Shown here in pieces: positions 54,237 to 64,000 of a stretch of 64,000 nucleotides of DNA. The notes below the pieces were generated by a model. That model made no database searches. It saw nothing but the letters and a program-made list of their open reading frames with translations, and was not told where the DNA came from. The position numbers were made by a program, and so were the translations under genes. The stretch is from Eukaryota sp. TZLM1-RC. Its lineage: Eukaryota > Metamonada: BaSk clade. Every line of letters begins with the position of its first letter. The stretch's first letter is position 1. The stretch covers positions 1,550,001-1,614,000 of the forward strand of contig JAUPSS010000005.1 in the NCBI GenBank assembly GCA_040285825.1, given 5' to 3'.

Positions 54237-54650
54237 ATTCGTCAACTTGCGGCATAAAACCTCTTCCTCTCCTATTTTTCAAAAACATGTCAAAACTGCG
54301 TTGTTGATCCTTATTAAACCAACAACTTGTATCTAACATCAATCATCATCTCTTGCCTCCAACACGACAATTATCCGAAGACATGTCCAAACCCATGTGA
54401 AAAGTGTGATGTAGTAGGTCATATTCGTAAAGATTGTACATTCTAGACCTGTAATAAAGACACCGTTTTTTCTTTTGTAACTCTTATCTATTCTGTTAGC
54501 AATGTCCAATATTCCTGTTGTTGACGTAGAAAATAAAGTATGATTTTTATTTGATATGACATGATATTTGAACCGAACAGTAATCAAAAATGTAAATAGA
54601 ACAATGGTTATGATAATGTTAAGGTGGACTTGTCTCAATGGATGTAAGAA
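54237..54650. other. stretch between the two GAGTC clusters
   Basis: About 410 bp of AT-rich sequence with no convincing gene; could be the inside of a small element bounded by the clusters. Confidence 0.3.
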
Positions 54651-54776
54651 TGAGTCAACTCAACTCGACTCGTTTGACTCATGAGTCGAGTCGAGTCAAT
54701 GGATGAAAGAATGAGTCGAGTCGAGTCAACTCATTTGACTCATGAGTCGAGTTGAGTCAGATAAGTTTGACTCGAT
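54651..54776. repeat. GACTC/GAGTC palindromic cluster 2, upstream of the gene at 54835
   Basis: Two roughly 60-bp tandem units, each with CAATGGATG...AAGAATGAGTC followed by TTTGACTCATGAGTCGAGT (one base differs between units). TGACTCA is the core recognised by AP-1/GCN4-type bZIP factors. It ends about 60 bp before the start codon at 54835. Confidence 0.85.
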
Positions 54777-54834
54777 TGTAAACTGATTCAACTTACAATC
54801 AACAACTACCTATTGTACAATTTCCACAGAAGGA

Positions 54835-55875
54835 ATGAATGATCATCTCTTGACATCTGGTTCTCCATGTGATCATCAGTCGTGGACTCAGTTTCTTGAA
54901 TCCAAGAAGCAAGAACTTCAATCCAGTCCTCTTCCTCGTTCTCTTTCACTCAACTCGACTTCTCCTCAACGCAGCTGCTTCAACAGCCTGGACCCGCCTA
55001 CTCCCCCTTCTCCTCTATCTCCACGTGAACCACACACATCACCGCCAACCATCAACAAACAACAAGCTATTCAGTCCCTTGTCAATCGTCTTGTTTCACA
55101 CACCCCTCCTCACAAATCTCCATCACGATCACTCAAAGCATCTTCACATTCCCCTAAACGTACACAAACAGTCTCTGAGTGTCTTAAAATGGCTACAGAT
55201 CTTGGTATCAAGGTACTGGAACCTGTTCAACCCCGTCAGTCCATTAAATATCCACCATCAACTCCATTACCAAAGGTGTCTAGAAAAACACCAAACCCTA
55301 ACCCTAACTCTAACTCCAAACTTGCTTTACATCGATCCCCTAAGCGTTCTCCTTCACCGGTACAGGCAACCAAGCAAGCCCAGAAGAGGATAACAGAAGC
55401 TTCTCATGCAAGGAGGGAAAAGACAAGAAAACAGTTTTGGAGGGTAGTTAAGGAAGCTAGGGAGTTGAGGGAATTTGACCGGCAACTGATTGATGAATGT
55501 AATCTATTGTGTCATAATTTGGGTATTTTTGACCGATATTATGAACTAGTTGACTCTGAAATATTGGAAGATTCGATGGTGAGAGAATTGAAAGGTAAGG
55601 GAGGTAGAGTAGTCAAGGAAATGTCAATGAGCTCTTTTCGTCGAGAGCACGCTATGTTGCAGTCACAGTCAACTTCCTTTTCCAATCAAATTAGATTGAA
55701 TGAGAGTCAGGGTTACTTTGATAGGATTGAGATGTTTGAAAAGTCTAAATGTGTTGAAATTTCAAGAGCTGAATTGTTAATACAGCAGCAGCAAATACTT
55801 TCAAGCACTACCTTGCTAGTGAAGAAATTAAAAGAACAAATTCAGCATTTTGAAGATTGTGGCGGTTTTTATTGA
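54835..55875 (+). CDS. Ser/Pro-rich coiled-coil protein of unknown function
   Basis: 346 residues from the ATG at 54835. The first 180 residues are low-complexity, rich in Ser, Pro, Thr and Lys, with many SP/TP sites followed by basic residues (SPKR, TPPHKSPSR), typical of proline-directed kinase targets. From about 185 the protein is helical and charged, with a coiled coil near the end (ELLIQQQQILSSTTLLVKKLKEQI). No known domain is recognised. Such a layout occurs in cytoskeletal, centrosomal or cell-cycle proteins, but nothing specific supports one. A run of CCCTAA-like units (55296-55314) encodes an Asn-Pro/Asn-Ser stretch. Regulation by the upstream GAGTC palindromes is possible. Confidence 0.7.
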   Translation: MNDHLLTSGSPCDHQSWTQFLESKKQELQSSPLPRSLSLNSTSPQRSCFNSLDPPTPPSPLSPREPHTSPPTINKQQAIQSLVNRLVSHTPPHKSPSRSLKASSHSPKRTQTVSECLKMATDLGIKVLEPVQPRQSIKYPPSTPLPKVSRKTPNPNPNSNSKLALHRSPKRSPSPVQATKQAQKRITEASHARREKTRKQFWRVVKEARELREFDRQLIDECNLLCHNLGIFDRYYELVDSEILEDSMVRELKGKGGRVVKEMSMSSFRREHAMLQSQSTSFSNQIRLNESQGYFDRIEMFEKSKCVEISRAELLIQQQQILSSTTLLVKKLKEQIQHFEDCGGFY

Positions 55876-56020
55876 TTTATTTTTATTGATTTATTTATTT
55901 TTATTTATTTTAATTGTATATGTATTTTATCATTTTTATTGATAATATTTACCCAATTACTACTCCTAATGGAAAATTTTTCATAGAAAAAATAAAAAAC
56001 TTATTTACAAAATTCAACCC

Positions 56021-57211
56021 CTATCTCAAATCAATAACGTCAACTTTCCCATCAATCATTTCGGAGTGATTAGCCTTTAAGAAACTTCCTTTAGAATGCT
56101 GATGATGACCACTTTTAGAACAGCTTGACACCTCACTCAACCCTTCATTTGACAAATGGAACACCTCCACATTAGGTCTACCATCCTTCATAGAAACTAC
56201 AATTGCTATGCTCTCCGCAAGGCTCATCTGTAAACCTAAATGTGTGTGTAAATCAACAGCAGAAAGAAAAGCAGTTTGTGTGGGGTGAGTGTGAATCCAG
56301 CCTAGAATTATCAAGTCGTGATTCTCAATGACTGGGATAATACTAGTCTCATCAGTGATGTGGCAGGAATCAGCATCACCTTCCTGTTTGGGAAGGATCA
56401 TATGTGATATTTGATAGGTTGATTGATTGAGACTTCCACACAATAAAGCACAAGACTCTCTATTGTGGCTTAAATCTTCTGATACTAATGATATAAATTG
56501 ATCTGAGAGCAAACTGGGCCATTGAACTACTGAAAGAGATTCCTTCCGTTGGAATGCGGTGGGACTGTTGAGGGAGAGTAGGGAACCATAGAGTGAGGCA
56601 AAACCACCTTTATTAGAAGGTGGAATGTTGAATTGATCACCAAAAAGACTGGTTTGAAGATCAGGTGGAGATGCAGGCTGGTCTGGATTCTGGTACATAG
56701 CAGAAGAGGAGAGGTCTGATGGAGGGGCAGAAGGGGGAGCAGAAGGTTCATCTTCACCATGCAAAGGAGTGTCATAAGCAGGGTAATCAGTCACATCGTT
56801 CGTCACGTCATCATGTGGTGACGTGTCAGGTGCTGATGTGTCATTTGTTGATGGTTCTGGAGCATCTAGTGTTGTACTTGGATCTGGTTGAGGTATGGTC
56901 TGTTCATTTTGAAGTATAATTTCCCTACATTCTGTTAGAAATTGAGCAGCTTTTTGTGCAAATTGACGTAAATTAGAGAGTGCTGTAGGATTAGACCTCG
57001 CTGATGGATGCTTCACAACTGTCTTGGTCACAAACAGAATATAGCGTTTGAACAATATGTAAGCAGATTCGTGGTCAGAAGCACTATAGTGATCAAGAGC
57101 AGTGTTAAGTAATTCTCTAGACTTGTCTATGTACTTCTGTAATGATATAGAAGGATAACATGTGAGAGGGTCACCAACTGCATCATCGAGTTTGGCTAAG
57201 CTAGAGGTCAT
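56021..57211 (-). CDS. AMSH-like JAMM/MPN+ deubiquitinase
   Basis: 396 residues from the ATG at 57211. AMSH enzymes cut Lys63-linked ubiquitin chains on endosomal cargo together with ESCRT-0. The N-terminal 100 residues form a helical region like the USP8/AMSH dimerisation (MIT-like) domain. A long Pro/Ser/Asp linker (105-225) follows. The catalytic domain (about 230-396) has Glu252 (RESCALLCG), the JAMM motif HTHP with His307 and His309, and Asp320 (FLSAVD), so the catalytic zinc site is complete. AMSH-specific features are also present: LPKQEGDADSC, the LHTH at 322-325, and the second zinc site region CSKSGHHQHSKG. No intron is seen. The enzyme is probably active. Confidence 0.92.
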   Translation of the reverse strand: MTSSLAKLDDAVGDPLTCYPSISLQKYIDKSRELLNTALDHYSASDHESAYILFKRYILFVTKTVVKHPSARSNPTALSNLRQFAQKAAQFLTECREIILQNEQTIPQPDPSTTLDAPEPSTNDTSAPDTSPHDDVTNDVTDYPAYDTPLHGEDEPSAPPSAPPSDLSSSAMYQNPDQPASPPDLQTSLFGDQFNIPPSNKGGFASLYGSLLSLNSPTAFQRKESLSVVQWPSLLSDQFISLVSEDLSHNRESCALLCGSLNQSTYQISHMILPKQEGDADSCHITDETSIIPVIENHDLIILGWIHTHPTQTAFLSAVDLHTHLGLQMSLAESIAIVVSMKDGRPNVEVFHLSNEGLSEVSSCSKSGHHQHSKGSFLKANHSEMIDGKVDVIDLR

Positions 57212-59381
57212 TGTGATAGATGATGTCTACAACAATGAGTTAGTGTCGAAGGACTGAGTTTTTGAAGGTTTTCCCTTTGATACACTTGACCTCCATTTTA
57301 CTCAACATTATAGGTTGGTGCATCCACTTCGGGGGAGTAATTAAACAGAATTAGTTAATATTCCGTGGGTATTGTGCTGTTGTTTTTATGAATTTACTCA
57401 ATGTCTTAAATCAAACTGCTAAATACAGTGTAGAGGACATTTAATTGCTACTTCCTTTCCTAGATCACTATGATGTTTACTGTCACTTACCCCATCACAC
57501 AAATCATTATGTACGTTTTCCTTTGGTTGCGACTGAGTTAAGACCTCTCATTCTTATCATAAAAAAACTGTTTTGTGATAACAAAGAAAAGAAAAGAGAA
57601 AGAAGGCAGTCCTGATTTGTGAGTCAACGTCACGCATGGAACAATATTTAGAGAGTAGACAAATATGAAGAACACGAAATATCAGAGTTTTGAGTTGTTA
57701 TTCTCCAAGTCAAAATTTCTTCAACAGGAACTGTTATTAATAGCTGCATTTCATTGATGAAAACGTTACTCATTTCAAAGTCTACAATGAAATTCATCTG
57801 TAAAGAAATGGTCTTTGAAGCTCGTAAATGCTCGTACCGCATCTTTTCTGCAAAACAATCTCGTATGCGGTTACTTGATAGAGTAGAATGATAGAAAAAC
57901 ACCATGGACGGTGTCTAAAAAAAGTTTCAAGCTCAGTATTTCATGTTGATTGTTAAAAGTAAAAATTTTATTTTATTAATAAAACTTATTTTATATTGAA
58001 CCAATGTAATTTTCTGACGAATGTTTTTAGAGAAGATGAATAATTCCACTGATAAGTTTCAGTGTTGATGAAAGAAAAAAGAAACAAAGTTTTGCCATTC
58101 GTTTTCGTCTAAGGAACGCATTTTTTCTCTGTGAACCACAATGTCATTGGATGTTCATTCTGACACATGCTTTTGAAGATCAAAGAATCGCAATGTGCTG
58201 GCAATATTGCAGTATCTCTGATGGTTTCGTGTCAAAAAATTCATCACAAATGAAACAATTTCATATTGGCACTTCAACTATACTATGCAATACTCAAGCT
58301 GCTTATCCTACTATTGGATAATAATAAATATTCCAGTTAAAAAAATAATAAATAGTTGCGTGATTTTTTTACATAATTTACACCTTTAATATTTACATGG
58401 TTGGTTTCATAAGTAAACCCCAGCTAATTGTTCTGCGTTCTAAATTACAACTTGTAATGTAAACTGAATACATCCACATCAATTCAATGATATGAAATTT
58501 TCGTCTTTGAATCTATTTACAACTCACTTGTTAATAAACTCAATAATATTGTTTAAAGTAAATGTATGAGCTGGAAATGATAAAAAACAATTGTGTTCTT
58601 CCAAATAAGAAAATCAAAAACCCCTCCTGAAGAAGTTTCCAATATGCAGTGGTTGGAGTTTGCTGGATGAAGTGATGTAGTTTTGAGGTTTGTCATAAAG
58701 TTGGCCACTTTATTAGGACTTGTACTATAATGGTGCCCAGATTGAATTTAATTTTTGAGTAGTAGTAATATTGACTTTCGTAATTCCAGTAATTACCAAA
58801 CAATTGTGGAAAATCAGCAACTACTGACGGTAATCGTAATGTTAGGAAGTACTGGAGCTCAAGTCCTGTAGTCTTAAGCTATGATTTTAATACTAATGTA
58901 GTATATTAGTAAGTCTTATGATTCAATACTCACTCCTCAAACCATCATAATCAAGTATACTCAACAATAAATGATCTACTTGTCGAAACTAGAGAGGAAG
59001 TTGACTGAGGTAAGATTGTTATGAATAATCATCAACAATCACAATTATTTTCAGCACTTACTTACATCACTTCCCTGTTGGAAAACATTTTAAGGAAAGT
59101 GAATGATAAAAATTATATTAAGTATATTAGTTAGTATTTTTGTTCGCTATTGTCAAAGGTATCAGATTGGACAATTCATTGAACAGCGCAAAAAATAGCT
59201 GAGAATCGAAAAACCGTTGCACTATTGATGAAATGTTGAATATTCCAAGTTAATTTGAAATTTCAATGTTCAGATTACATGTTGTGGTTGGAGAGTCTTG
59301 CTTAATACAACTTGTGTTATCTCTTCCTCTGGACATTGTATATTTAAGATGATATAATGTATTTATTGAAGAGGCGAATCC
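57212..59381. other. 2.2-kb intergenic stretch, no firm gene
   Basis: Only short frames. The longest ATG-led one (57905-57648 minus, 85 codons) has no recognised feature. A/T-rich, with no obvious repeat or RNA gene. It separates the AMSH and EF-1alpha genes and includes the EF-1alpha 3' UTR. Confidence 0.4.
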
Positions 59382-60741
59382 TTACTTCTTCTTCTTGACT
59401 GCACCCTTGGGTTCTGCCTTGACAGTCTTCTTGATAACACCAACGGCAACAGTTGATCTCATATCACGAACGGCGAAACGACCAAGTGGTGGGTATTCAG
59501 TGAAAGCTTCAACACACATTGGCTTTTGGGGAACAAGTCTAACAATACCGGCGTCGTTCTTCTTCAGGAATTCAGGGTTTTCTTCTTGGAGAGCACCAGA
59601 ACGTCTGTCAACCTTTTGGAGGATTTCAGAGAACTTACAAGAGATATGGGCAGTGTGACAATCAATGACGGGAGCATATCCAGCACGGATTTGACCGGGA
59701 TGATTCATAATAATAACTTGGGCATCGAAAGATTCGGTTTCCATAGCGGGCTTGTTGGCGTTGTCAGAAGTAACGTAACCTCTCTTAATATCCTTAACAG
59801 AGACGTTCTTGATATTGAAACCAACATTGTCTCCAGGGTATGCTTCAGCAACAGATTCATGATGCATTTCAACAGACTTGATTTCGGCACAAACACCAGC
59901 GGGGGCGAAGTTGGCGGTAATACCAGGACGGAGGATACCGGTTTCAACGCGACCGACAGGGACGGTACCGATACCACCAATTTTGTAAACGTCTTGAAGG
60001 GGGAGTCTGAGGGGCTTGTCAATGGGACGCTTGGGAGGAGTAATGTTATCAAGAGCTTCAAGCATGATTGGTCCCTTATACCAGGGCATGTTGGAGGAGC
60101 GTTCAAGCATGTTATCACCATTGAAACCAGAGATGGGAATGAATGGGATCTTTTCAACCTTGAAACCAATACGCTTCAAGTAGCTAGATACTTCGTTCTT
60201 GATTTCAGAGTAACGTGATTCGGCGTAAGCAACAGACTTATCGTCCATTTTGTTGATACCAACGATCATTTGCTTGACACCAAGAGTGAAAGCGAGGAGA
60301 GCATGTTCACGAGTTTGACCTTGTTCAGAGATACCAGCTTCGAATTCACCGACACCAGCGGCAACAATGAGAATGGCAACGTCGGCTTGGGAGGTACCGG
60401 TAATCATATTCTTGATGAAATCTCTATGGCCTGGGGCATCAATAATGGTGAATTGGAACTTGGCAGTTTCAAACTTCCAGAGAGCAATATCAATGGTGAT
60501 ACCACGTTCACGTTCAGCCTTCAGTTTATCGAGAACCCATGCGTACTTGAAGGATCCCTTACCGAGTTCGGAGGCTTCCTTTTCGAACTTGGCAATGGTA
60601 CGTTCGTCAACACCACCACACTTGTAAATCAAATGTCCGGTAGTAGTAGACTTACCGACATCGACGTGACCAATAACAACGAGGTTACAATGAATCTTAT
60701 CCTTACCTTAGATGAAAAACTGTTATGAGTGACAAACCCAT
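59382..60741 (-). CDS. translation elongation factor EF-1alpha
   Basis: Carries aminoacyl-tRNA to the ribosome in a GTP-dependent step. Exon 1 is only four bases, ATGG (60741-60738); a 31-nt GT-AG intron (60707-60737) follows, and exon 2 is 60706-59382. The joined frame starts [21 protein letters not shown] and gives 442 residues. All G motifs are present: GHVDVGKS (G1), DAPGHRDF (G3), NKMD (G4) and SGF (G5); the C-terminus is Lys-rich. Between NMPWYKG and LEALD there is no 12-residue insertion, unlike animal and fungal EF-1alpha. It is a true EF-1alpha rather than the EFL paralogue. Codon use is more G+C-biased than in other genes here, as expected for high expression. Confidence 0.97.
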
Positions 60742-61019
60742 GATAGAAGAAAAAAGAAGAGTAAATTCTTCTTTTGATAATATCTGCAGTTTTTCTCGTG
60801 TTGATGTATTCACATCAGGATGTTGAATCGAACTCATTGGTATAAACTGGATTTGATCGAGTCCAAATCAATGTGAAGACATGACACAACATTCAACAAA
60901 TAGCTGAATTTGTGACTTTTTAAATCATTCGAATTACAACATAGAATTCTTTCCTTTTTGATTATGCACAATTAATTCCTTCTTTTCTTGGAAAAGAAAC
61001 AATTTTATTTATTTAGCAG
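60742..61019. other. upstream region of EF-1alpha
   Basis: AT-rich region that should contain the EF-1alpha promoter; no specific element was recognised with confidence. Confidence 0.4.
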
Positions 61020-62400
61020 TATTTTTTTAATCTAAAATACTATCTAATATTCAATATCCTCCAAACAAGCATCACTATTACTAAACCTACTCAACGCATT
61101 TCGCTCATATTCTACACCAATAGCTAAAAGAGCTTTGGAAATCATTGTTGGAGTAGACTTAAAAATGCAAAAAACAATACTATTTAAGTCTAAAGAGGAT
61201 TCAATTTTTTACGAGATTTGTTGTGCAGAACTGTCTTAAAATTTTGAAAAAAATACAATCCTGAGGGACCAATATTGCAAAAAGAGAAATAGCACACGGC
61301 ACGAACTGATATTTTACATGTTCGACTGTACCTAAATGTGCCAATGGTTTTTCATATATTTTTCGGCGTTGGATAGTGGCAAATCAGCGGAATAAACCAA
61401 ACGAACAGCAAAATTGTTGCACACATCGACAGAGACAACATCCACAAAGTTGAGAACTCCATCGAGTTTCGGAGCTACTAAATCCACCCTTCTTTTACCA
61501 AAAGGCTCGTCAGTTTAACCTAGAGATAGCTTTCGTACTAACGTTTTAATAAAAGCCTCAATATTAAAACTTTTACACATAGCATATAATTGATCACGAA
61601 CTGAATCATGAAAAATTGAGCGATAGGTAATAAAATATTGGCAGATTAAAATATGGGGAAGCGTAACCACATTCTTACAGCGACAAATTTACTCATTTGG
61701 TAACGAACAAGGACATGAGAAACATCTCTTTCTCAAACCAGTAATCATTTGATAATCATTGAGTAGAAGACCATAAGTGTTGGGAAATTGGGAGTTCACG
61801 CAACTTGAGCTACTGTCTTTAAGGTCAATCAAAAAAAATTGCAAAAACGGGATTTTTGTCTTTAGCCAAGCTAAGACGTACAATATAATCCAAGTTTTCT
61901 AAAACTTTTAAGTTTATTTTCTGCAATTTTGCAAAAGTCAGTGGTGAGGAGAGCAAGCTTCTTGGAGGGAGTTCCACCATATCAGAGGGAAAACATTGAG
62001 ACCAGATATTTGGTGAAAGAGAATCAATTGATTGTTGTGAATATATAAGATAAGAAATGTCACAGTTTTCAAAGAGATCAATTTTGTTTGGAAAACGATT
62101 CACAAATTCAAAGATAAAACAATAAAAGCAACTTTACAAAGGTAGCTTGATTTATGAAAATCAACACCACTAAGATTTGAACCACAAGAAATGTGGCTTC
62201 GTAATTGGGATGCATCAATTTCTAATAATTTTGCTAAAAAATTGGTTATTTGTTCATTCAAAATACGAAAAAATTCCAACGAAATTGACGGTGACGTTGA
62301 TCTCAAAATGTGACTGAACTTTGCAGAATAACAAACCCTAAGATAAGAGAATTTTAAAGGTTTTTCAATATTTAAATCAATTGTGTTCGTAAAAATACAT
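61020..62400 (-). pseudogene. LINE (family D) relic, many frame breaks
   Basis: From right to left: RSTSPSISLEFFRILNEQIT, KLLEIDASQLRSHISCG, FPNKIDLFENCDISYL, VLENLDYIVRLSLAKDKNPVF, NTYGLLLNDYQMITGL, a CCHC remnant, and the LEDIEF end near 61040. Close to the copy at 24002-25331 but with numerous stops. Confidence 0.8.
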
Positions 62401-62938
62401 TTTTGTTTGGAAATTTTTCCTCATTCAAAAAAATTTGCACAGAATTTATTATTCATTGTTGGTAAAAAAATATCTGTTTAGAAGCAGTGCTGTGAAAATA
62501 AAGTTCTTTATATCAATTGCAAGTTTATTTAATTCTGAGAAAATGAGTTAAATGAGTCTTTTGAGTTATTATCAGAAGAACAAAAACAATTGATGAACCC
62601 AGTGAAATGACTTTACCTAACGTTAAACGTACAAATTTGGAGAACAACAGCAGATTGATCATCTTGACTGAGAAGATAACTCCTTCTCCGAATAAAGTCA
62701 TCCACAGTTGAATTTTTTACTTCATGAGAATCACTATTGACTCAATTTCGGTAGATGATACTTCTATTTCAGTAAGGACACTGTAATCAAACATCAATGA
62801 AGATGGAGTCAGAAATTTGTTGTACTGTGGACAATTAGTCTAGTACATTTATATTTATATAACATAGTTCACTAGTGATGGCCTTTATAAGGGCCGGTGA
62901 AATTCTAATAAATTATTCCTTATTCTTTGTTATCATAT
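62401..62938. other. upstream region of the terminal open frame, possible LTR
   Basis: 62820-62880 starts TGTTGTACTG and ends TTCACTAGTGA, resembling the ends of the repeats at 20746 and 26612; this may be an LTR or promoter of the next frame. The rest shows no gene. Confidence 0.3.
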
Positions 62939-64000
62939 ATGGATAGAGCATCATTAATTAATGGCTTGAATAGCCACAATGATAACCCTCCTTCCTCTAT
63001 GAGGAAGAGTAATGTCCCTTCTTTGAAGGAGAACAATCCACCGCCCTCGGTGAGTAATCCTCCACTTACGGAGAGTAATCCTTCCTTCGGGAAGAGTAAT
63101 CCTCCAAAGGAGAGTGAGCTTTCCGCTGAGAAGAGCATTGCCTCTCAGAAAGAAAGCCACCTCCCCAATAAGGAGAGTGAACTTCGCACTGAGGAGAGCC
63201 CTACCTCCCAGAAAGGAAGTCACCTCCCTAATACGGAGAGAGGTAACCACGTCGTTGATGTGTCAGAACTGTACACATACCCCGACAACTCCTCGGAGCT
63301 CCTTCCTTGTAGGAAGAGTTTTCTCACTCCGAGCGAGCAACGGAGATTCAAAGCGTTTGTTATAAGTACCAAATCTGACGCTTGTACAGAAGGTGAAGGA
63401 GGTGAAGGCGAGCAACAGTCTACGACTGGCTCCTCACGTAAAACTCCCTCCTCACCTACTTCTGACATCAGCTCAAGTGAGGAACCTCAAAGTGATTCCA
63501 GAGGATCTCTTAATCAGAACTACAGCAGGAGAGGGGATGAGAGCGATGATGAACCACCTCATACACCCAATCCTCCTAATCCAACTCCTAGTTTCTCATC
63601 TACGGAAAGGACTTCTCAGGGTCTTTACCGCAGGAAATTAGCAAAGGCAGTTGAGGCTGTAACTAGAGATTGCTTATTGGACCTCATCGCCAATCCTCCC
63701 GAAGATATACTGGATTGGAGTGATGACGAATTATTAAAAATGGCTGAGAATGAGTCAGAGCGTCTTGCGGGAGACGTAGACCCAGCCGAATGTGAGAAGG
63801 TGCGACGTGACTATTTAGCGAAACGTTGGCCCTTCCTCTTTGAGGAAGCCCACGGCAAAACACTTGACGACGTCGTCTACGAGAGTTATGATCAAAGTCC
63901 AAATCTTTTAAAGAGATTGGATGATCTTACCGATTCGGCAGTCTCGTGTGGAATGAGTGCAGTCGAGGATTGCTATTTTAGCGCACCTCGTTCAAAGTAT
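62939..64000 (+). CDS. probable retroelement Gag-like protein, 3' end outside window
   Basis: Open from the ATG at 62939 to the window end (354 codons). The N-terminal 120 residues are low-complexity with imperfect repeats built on NPP...KESE and SQKESHLPNKESE, and the middle is Ser/Pro/Glu-rich with acidic runs (DESDDEPPHTPNPPNP). From about residue 225 it becomes helical and charged: RRKLAKAVEAVTRDCLLDLI, then VRRDYLAKRWPFLFEEAHG. G+C content and codon choice resemble the gypsy element and not the host genes. The Ser/Pro-rich start followed by a helical part parallels the gypsy N-terminal extension. Gag assignment is inferred; no zinc knuckle or pol motif is within view. A low-complexity host gene cannot be ruled out. 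Confidence 0.5.
   Translation, partial: MDRASLINGLNSHNDNPPSSMRKSNVPSLKENNPPPSVSNPPLTESNPSFGKSNPPKESELSAEKSIASQKESHLPNKESELRTEESPTSQKGSHLPNTERGNHVVDVSELYTYPDNSSELLPCRKSFLTPSEQRRFKAFVISTKSDACTEGEGGEGEQQSTTGSSRKTPSSPTSDISSSEEPQSDSRGSLNQNYSRRGDESDDEPPHTPNPPNPTPSFSSTERTSQGLYRRKLAKAVEAVTRDCLLDLIANPPEDILDWSDDELLKMAENESERLAGDVDPAECEKVRRDYLAKRWPFLFEEAHGKTLDDVVYESYDQSPNLLKRLDDLTDSAVSCGMSAVEDCYFSAPRSKY

Noticed and set aside
54869-55393. 174-codon frame overlapping the Ser/Pro-rich gene
   Set aside because: Out-of-frame shadow of low-complexity coding sequence; the 346-residue frame has better start, length and composition.
59526-60218. 230-codon plus-strand frame opposite EF-1alpha
   Set aside because: Antisense shadow caused by the biased codon use of a highly expressed gene.
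1-64000. tRNA, rRNA or other standard RNA genes
   Set aside because: I looked for A/B-box and cloverleaf-like stretches and rRNA cores by eye and found none convincing; a covariance-model scan would be decisive.

Overview
The window is nuclear DNA of an AT-rich unicellular eukaryote. Evidence is spliceosomal GT-AG introns, eukaryotic housekeeping genes (EF-1alpha, ALG14, an AMSH-type JAMM deubiquitinase, COMMD, a UAS/UBX protein, NMNAT) and a heavy load of eukaryotic transposons. EF-1alpha lacks the roughly 12-residue insertion typical of animals and fungi, so an opisthokont is unlikely; I cannot name the lineage. The standard genetic code fits. Introns are extremely short: the ones I could place by reading frame are about 27-39 nt, mostly 28-34 nt, and several lie directly behind the start codon.

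Layout: 1-584 NMNAT (cut by the window edge). 1281-6349 a four-exon gene fusing a kinesin-like motor, H-type lectin-like domains and a membrane GT2 glycosyltransferase, with a MULE transposon (6388-7590, 9-bp target duplication) just upstream. 7683-8790 a decayed Fanzor/TnpB-like element next to a COMM-domain gene (8859-9372). 9604-10503 UAS/UBX protein; 10986-12574 Sel1-repeat protein with a CaaX end; 13249-14956 5'-nucleotidase-like phosphatase. 15185-18820 LINE and a second type of Fanzor-like relic. 18932-20579 a PH-like protein and a membrane protein. 21133-27665 several LINE copies, a small membrane protein and a second copy of the first Fanzor element. 29402-30319 divergent actin-like protein. 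31540-32425 hAT relic, into which a young, complete Ty3/gypsy element (32426-39880, identical 155-bp LTRs) has inserted. 40994-49505 small genes: paralogous membrane proteins at 43705 and 48885, a saposin-like protein and ALG14, between LINE and gag relics. 51489-57211 membrane-anchored cathepsin, an unknown Ser/Pro-rich protein and AMSH. 59382-60741 EF-1alpha. 61020-64000 a LINE relic and the 5' part of what is probably another retroelement.

Host genes are scattered on both strands with no operon logic; each acts in its own pathway (NAD synthesis, N-glycosylation, endosomal deubiquitination, translation). Transposons fill most of the rest. Many LINE copies are 5'-truncated and two have clear 10-13 bp target duplications. 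Their C-termini carry a CCHC finger followed by a restriction-like endonuclease pattern, as in R2/R4-type non-LTR elements.

The points most worth following are the kinesin-lectin-glycosyltransferase fusion, the Fanzor copies with a conserved 3' noncoding tail, the tiny introns, and the gypsy element whose coding frame begins and ends inside its LTRs and carries one in-frame UGA.
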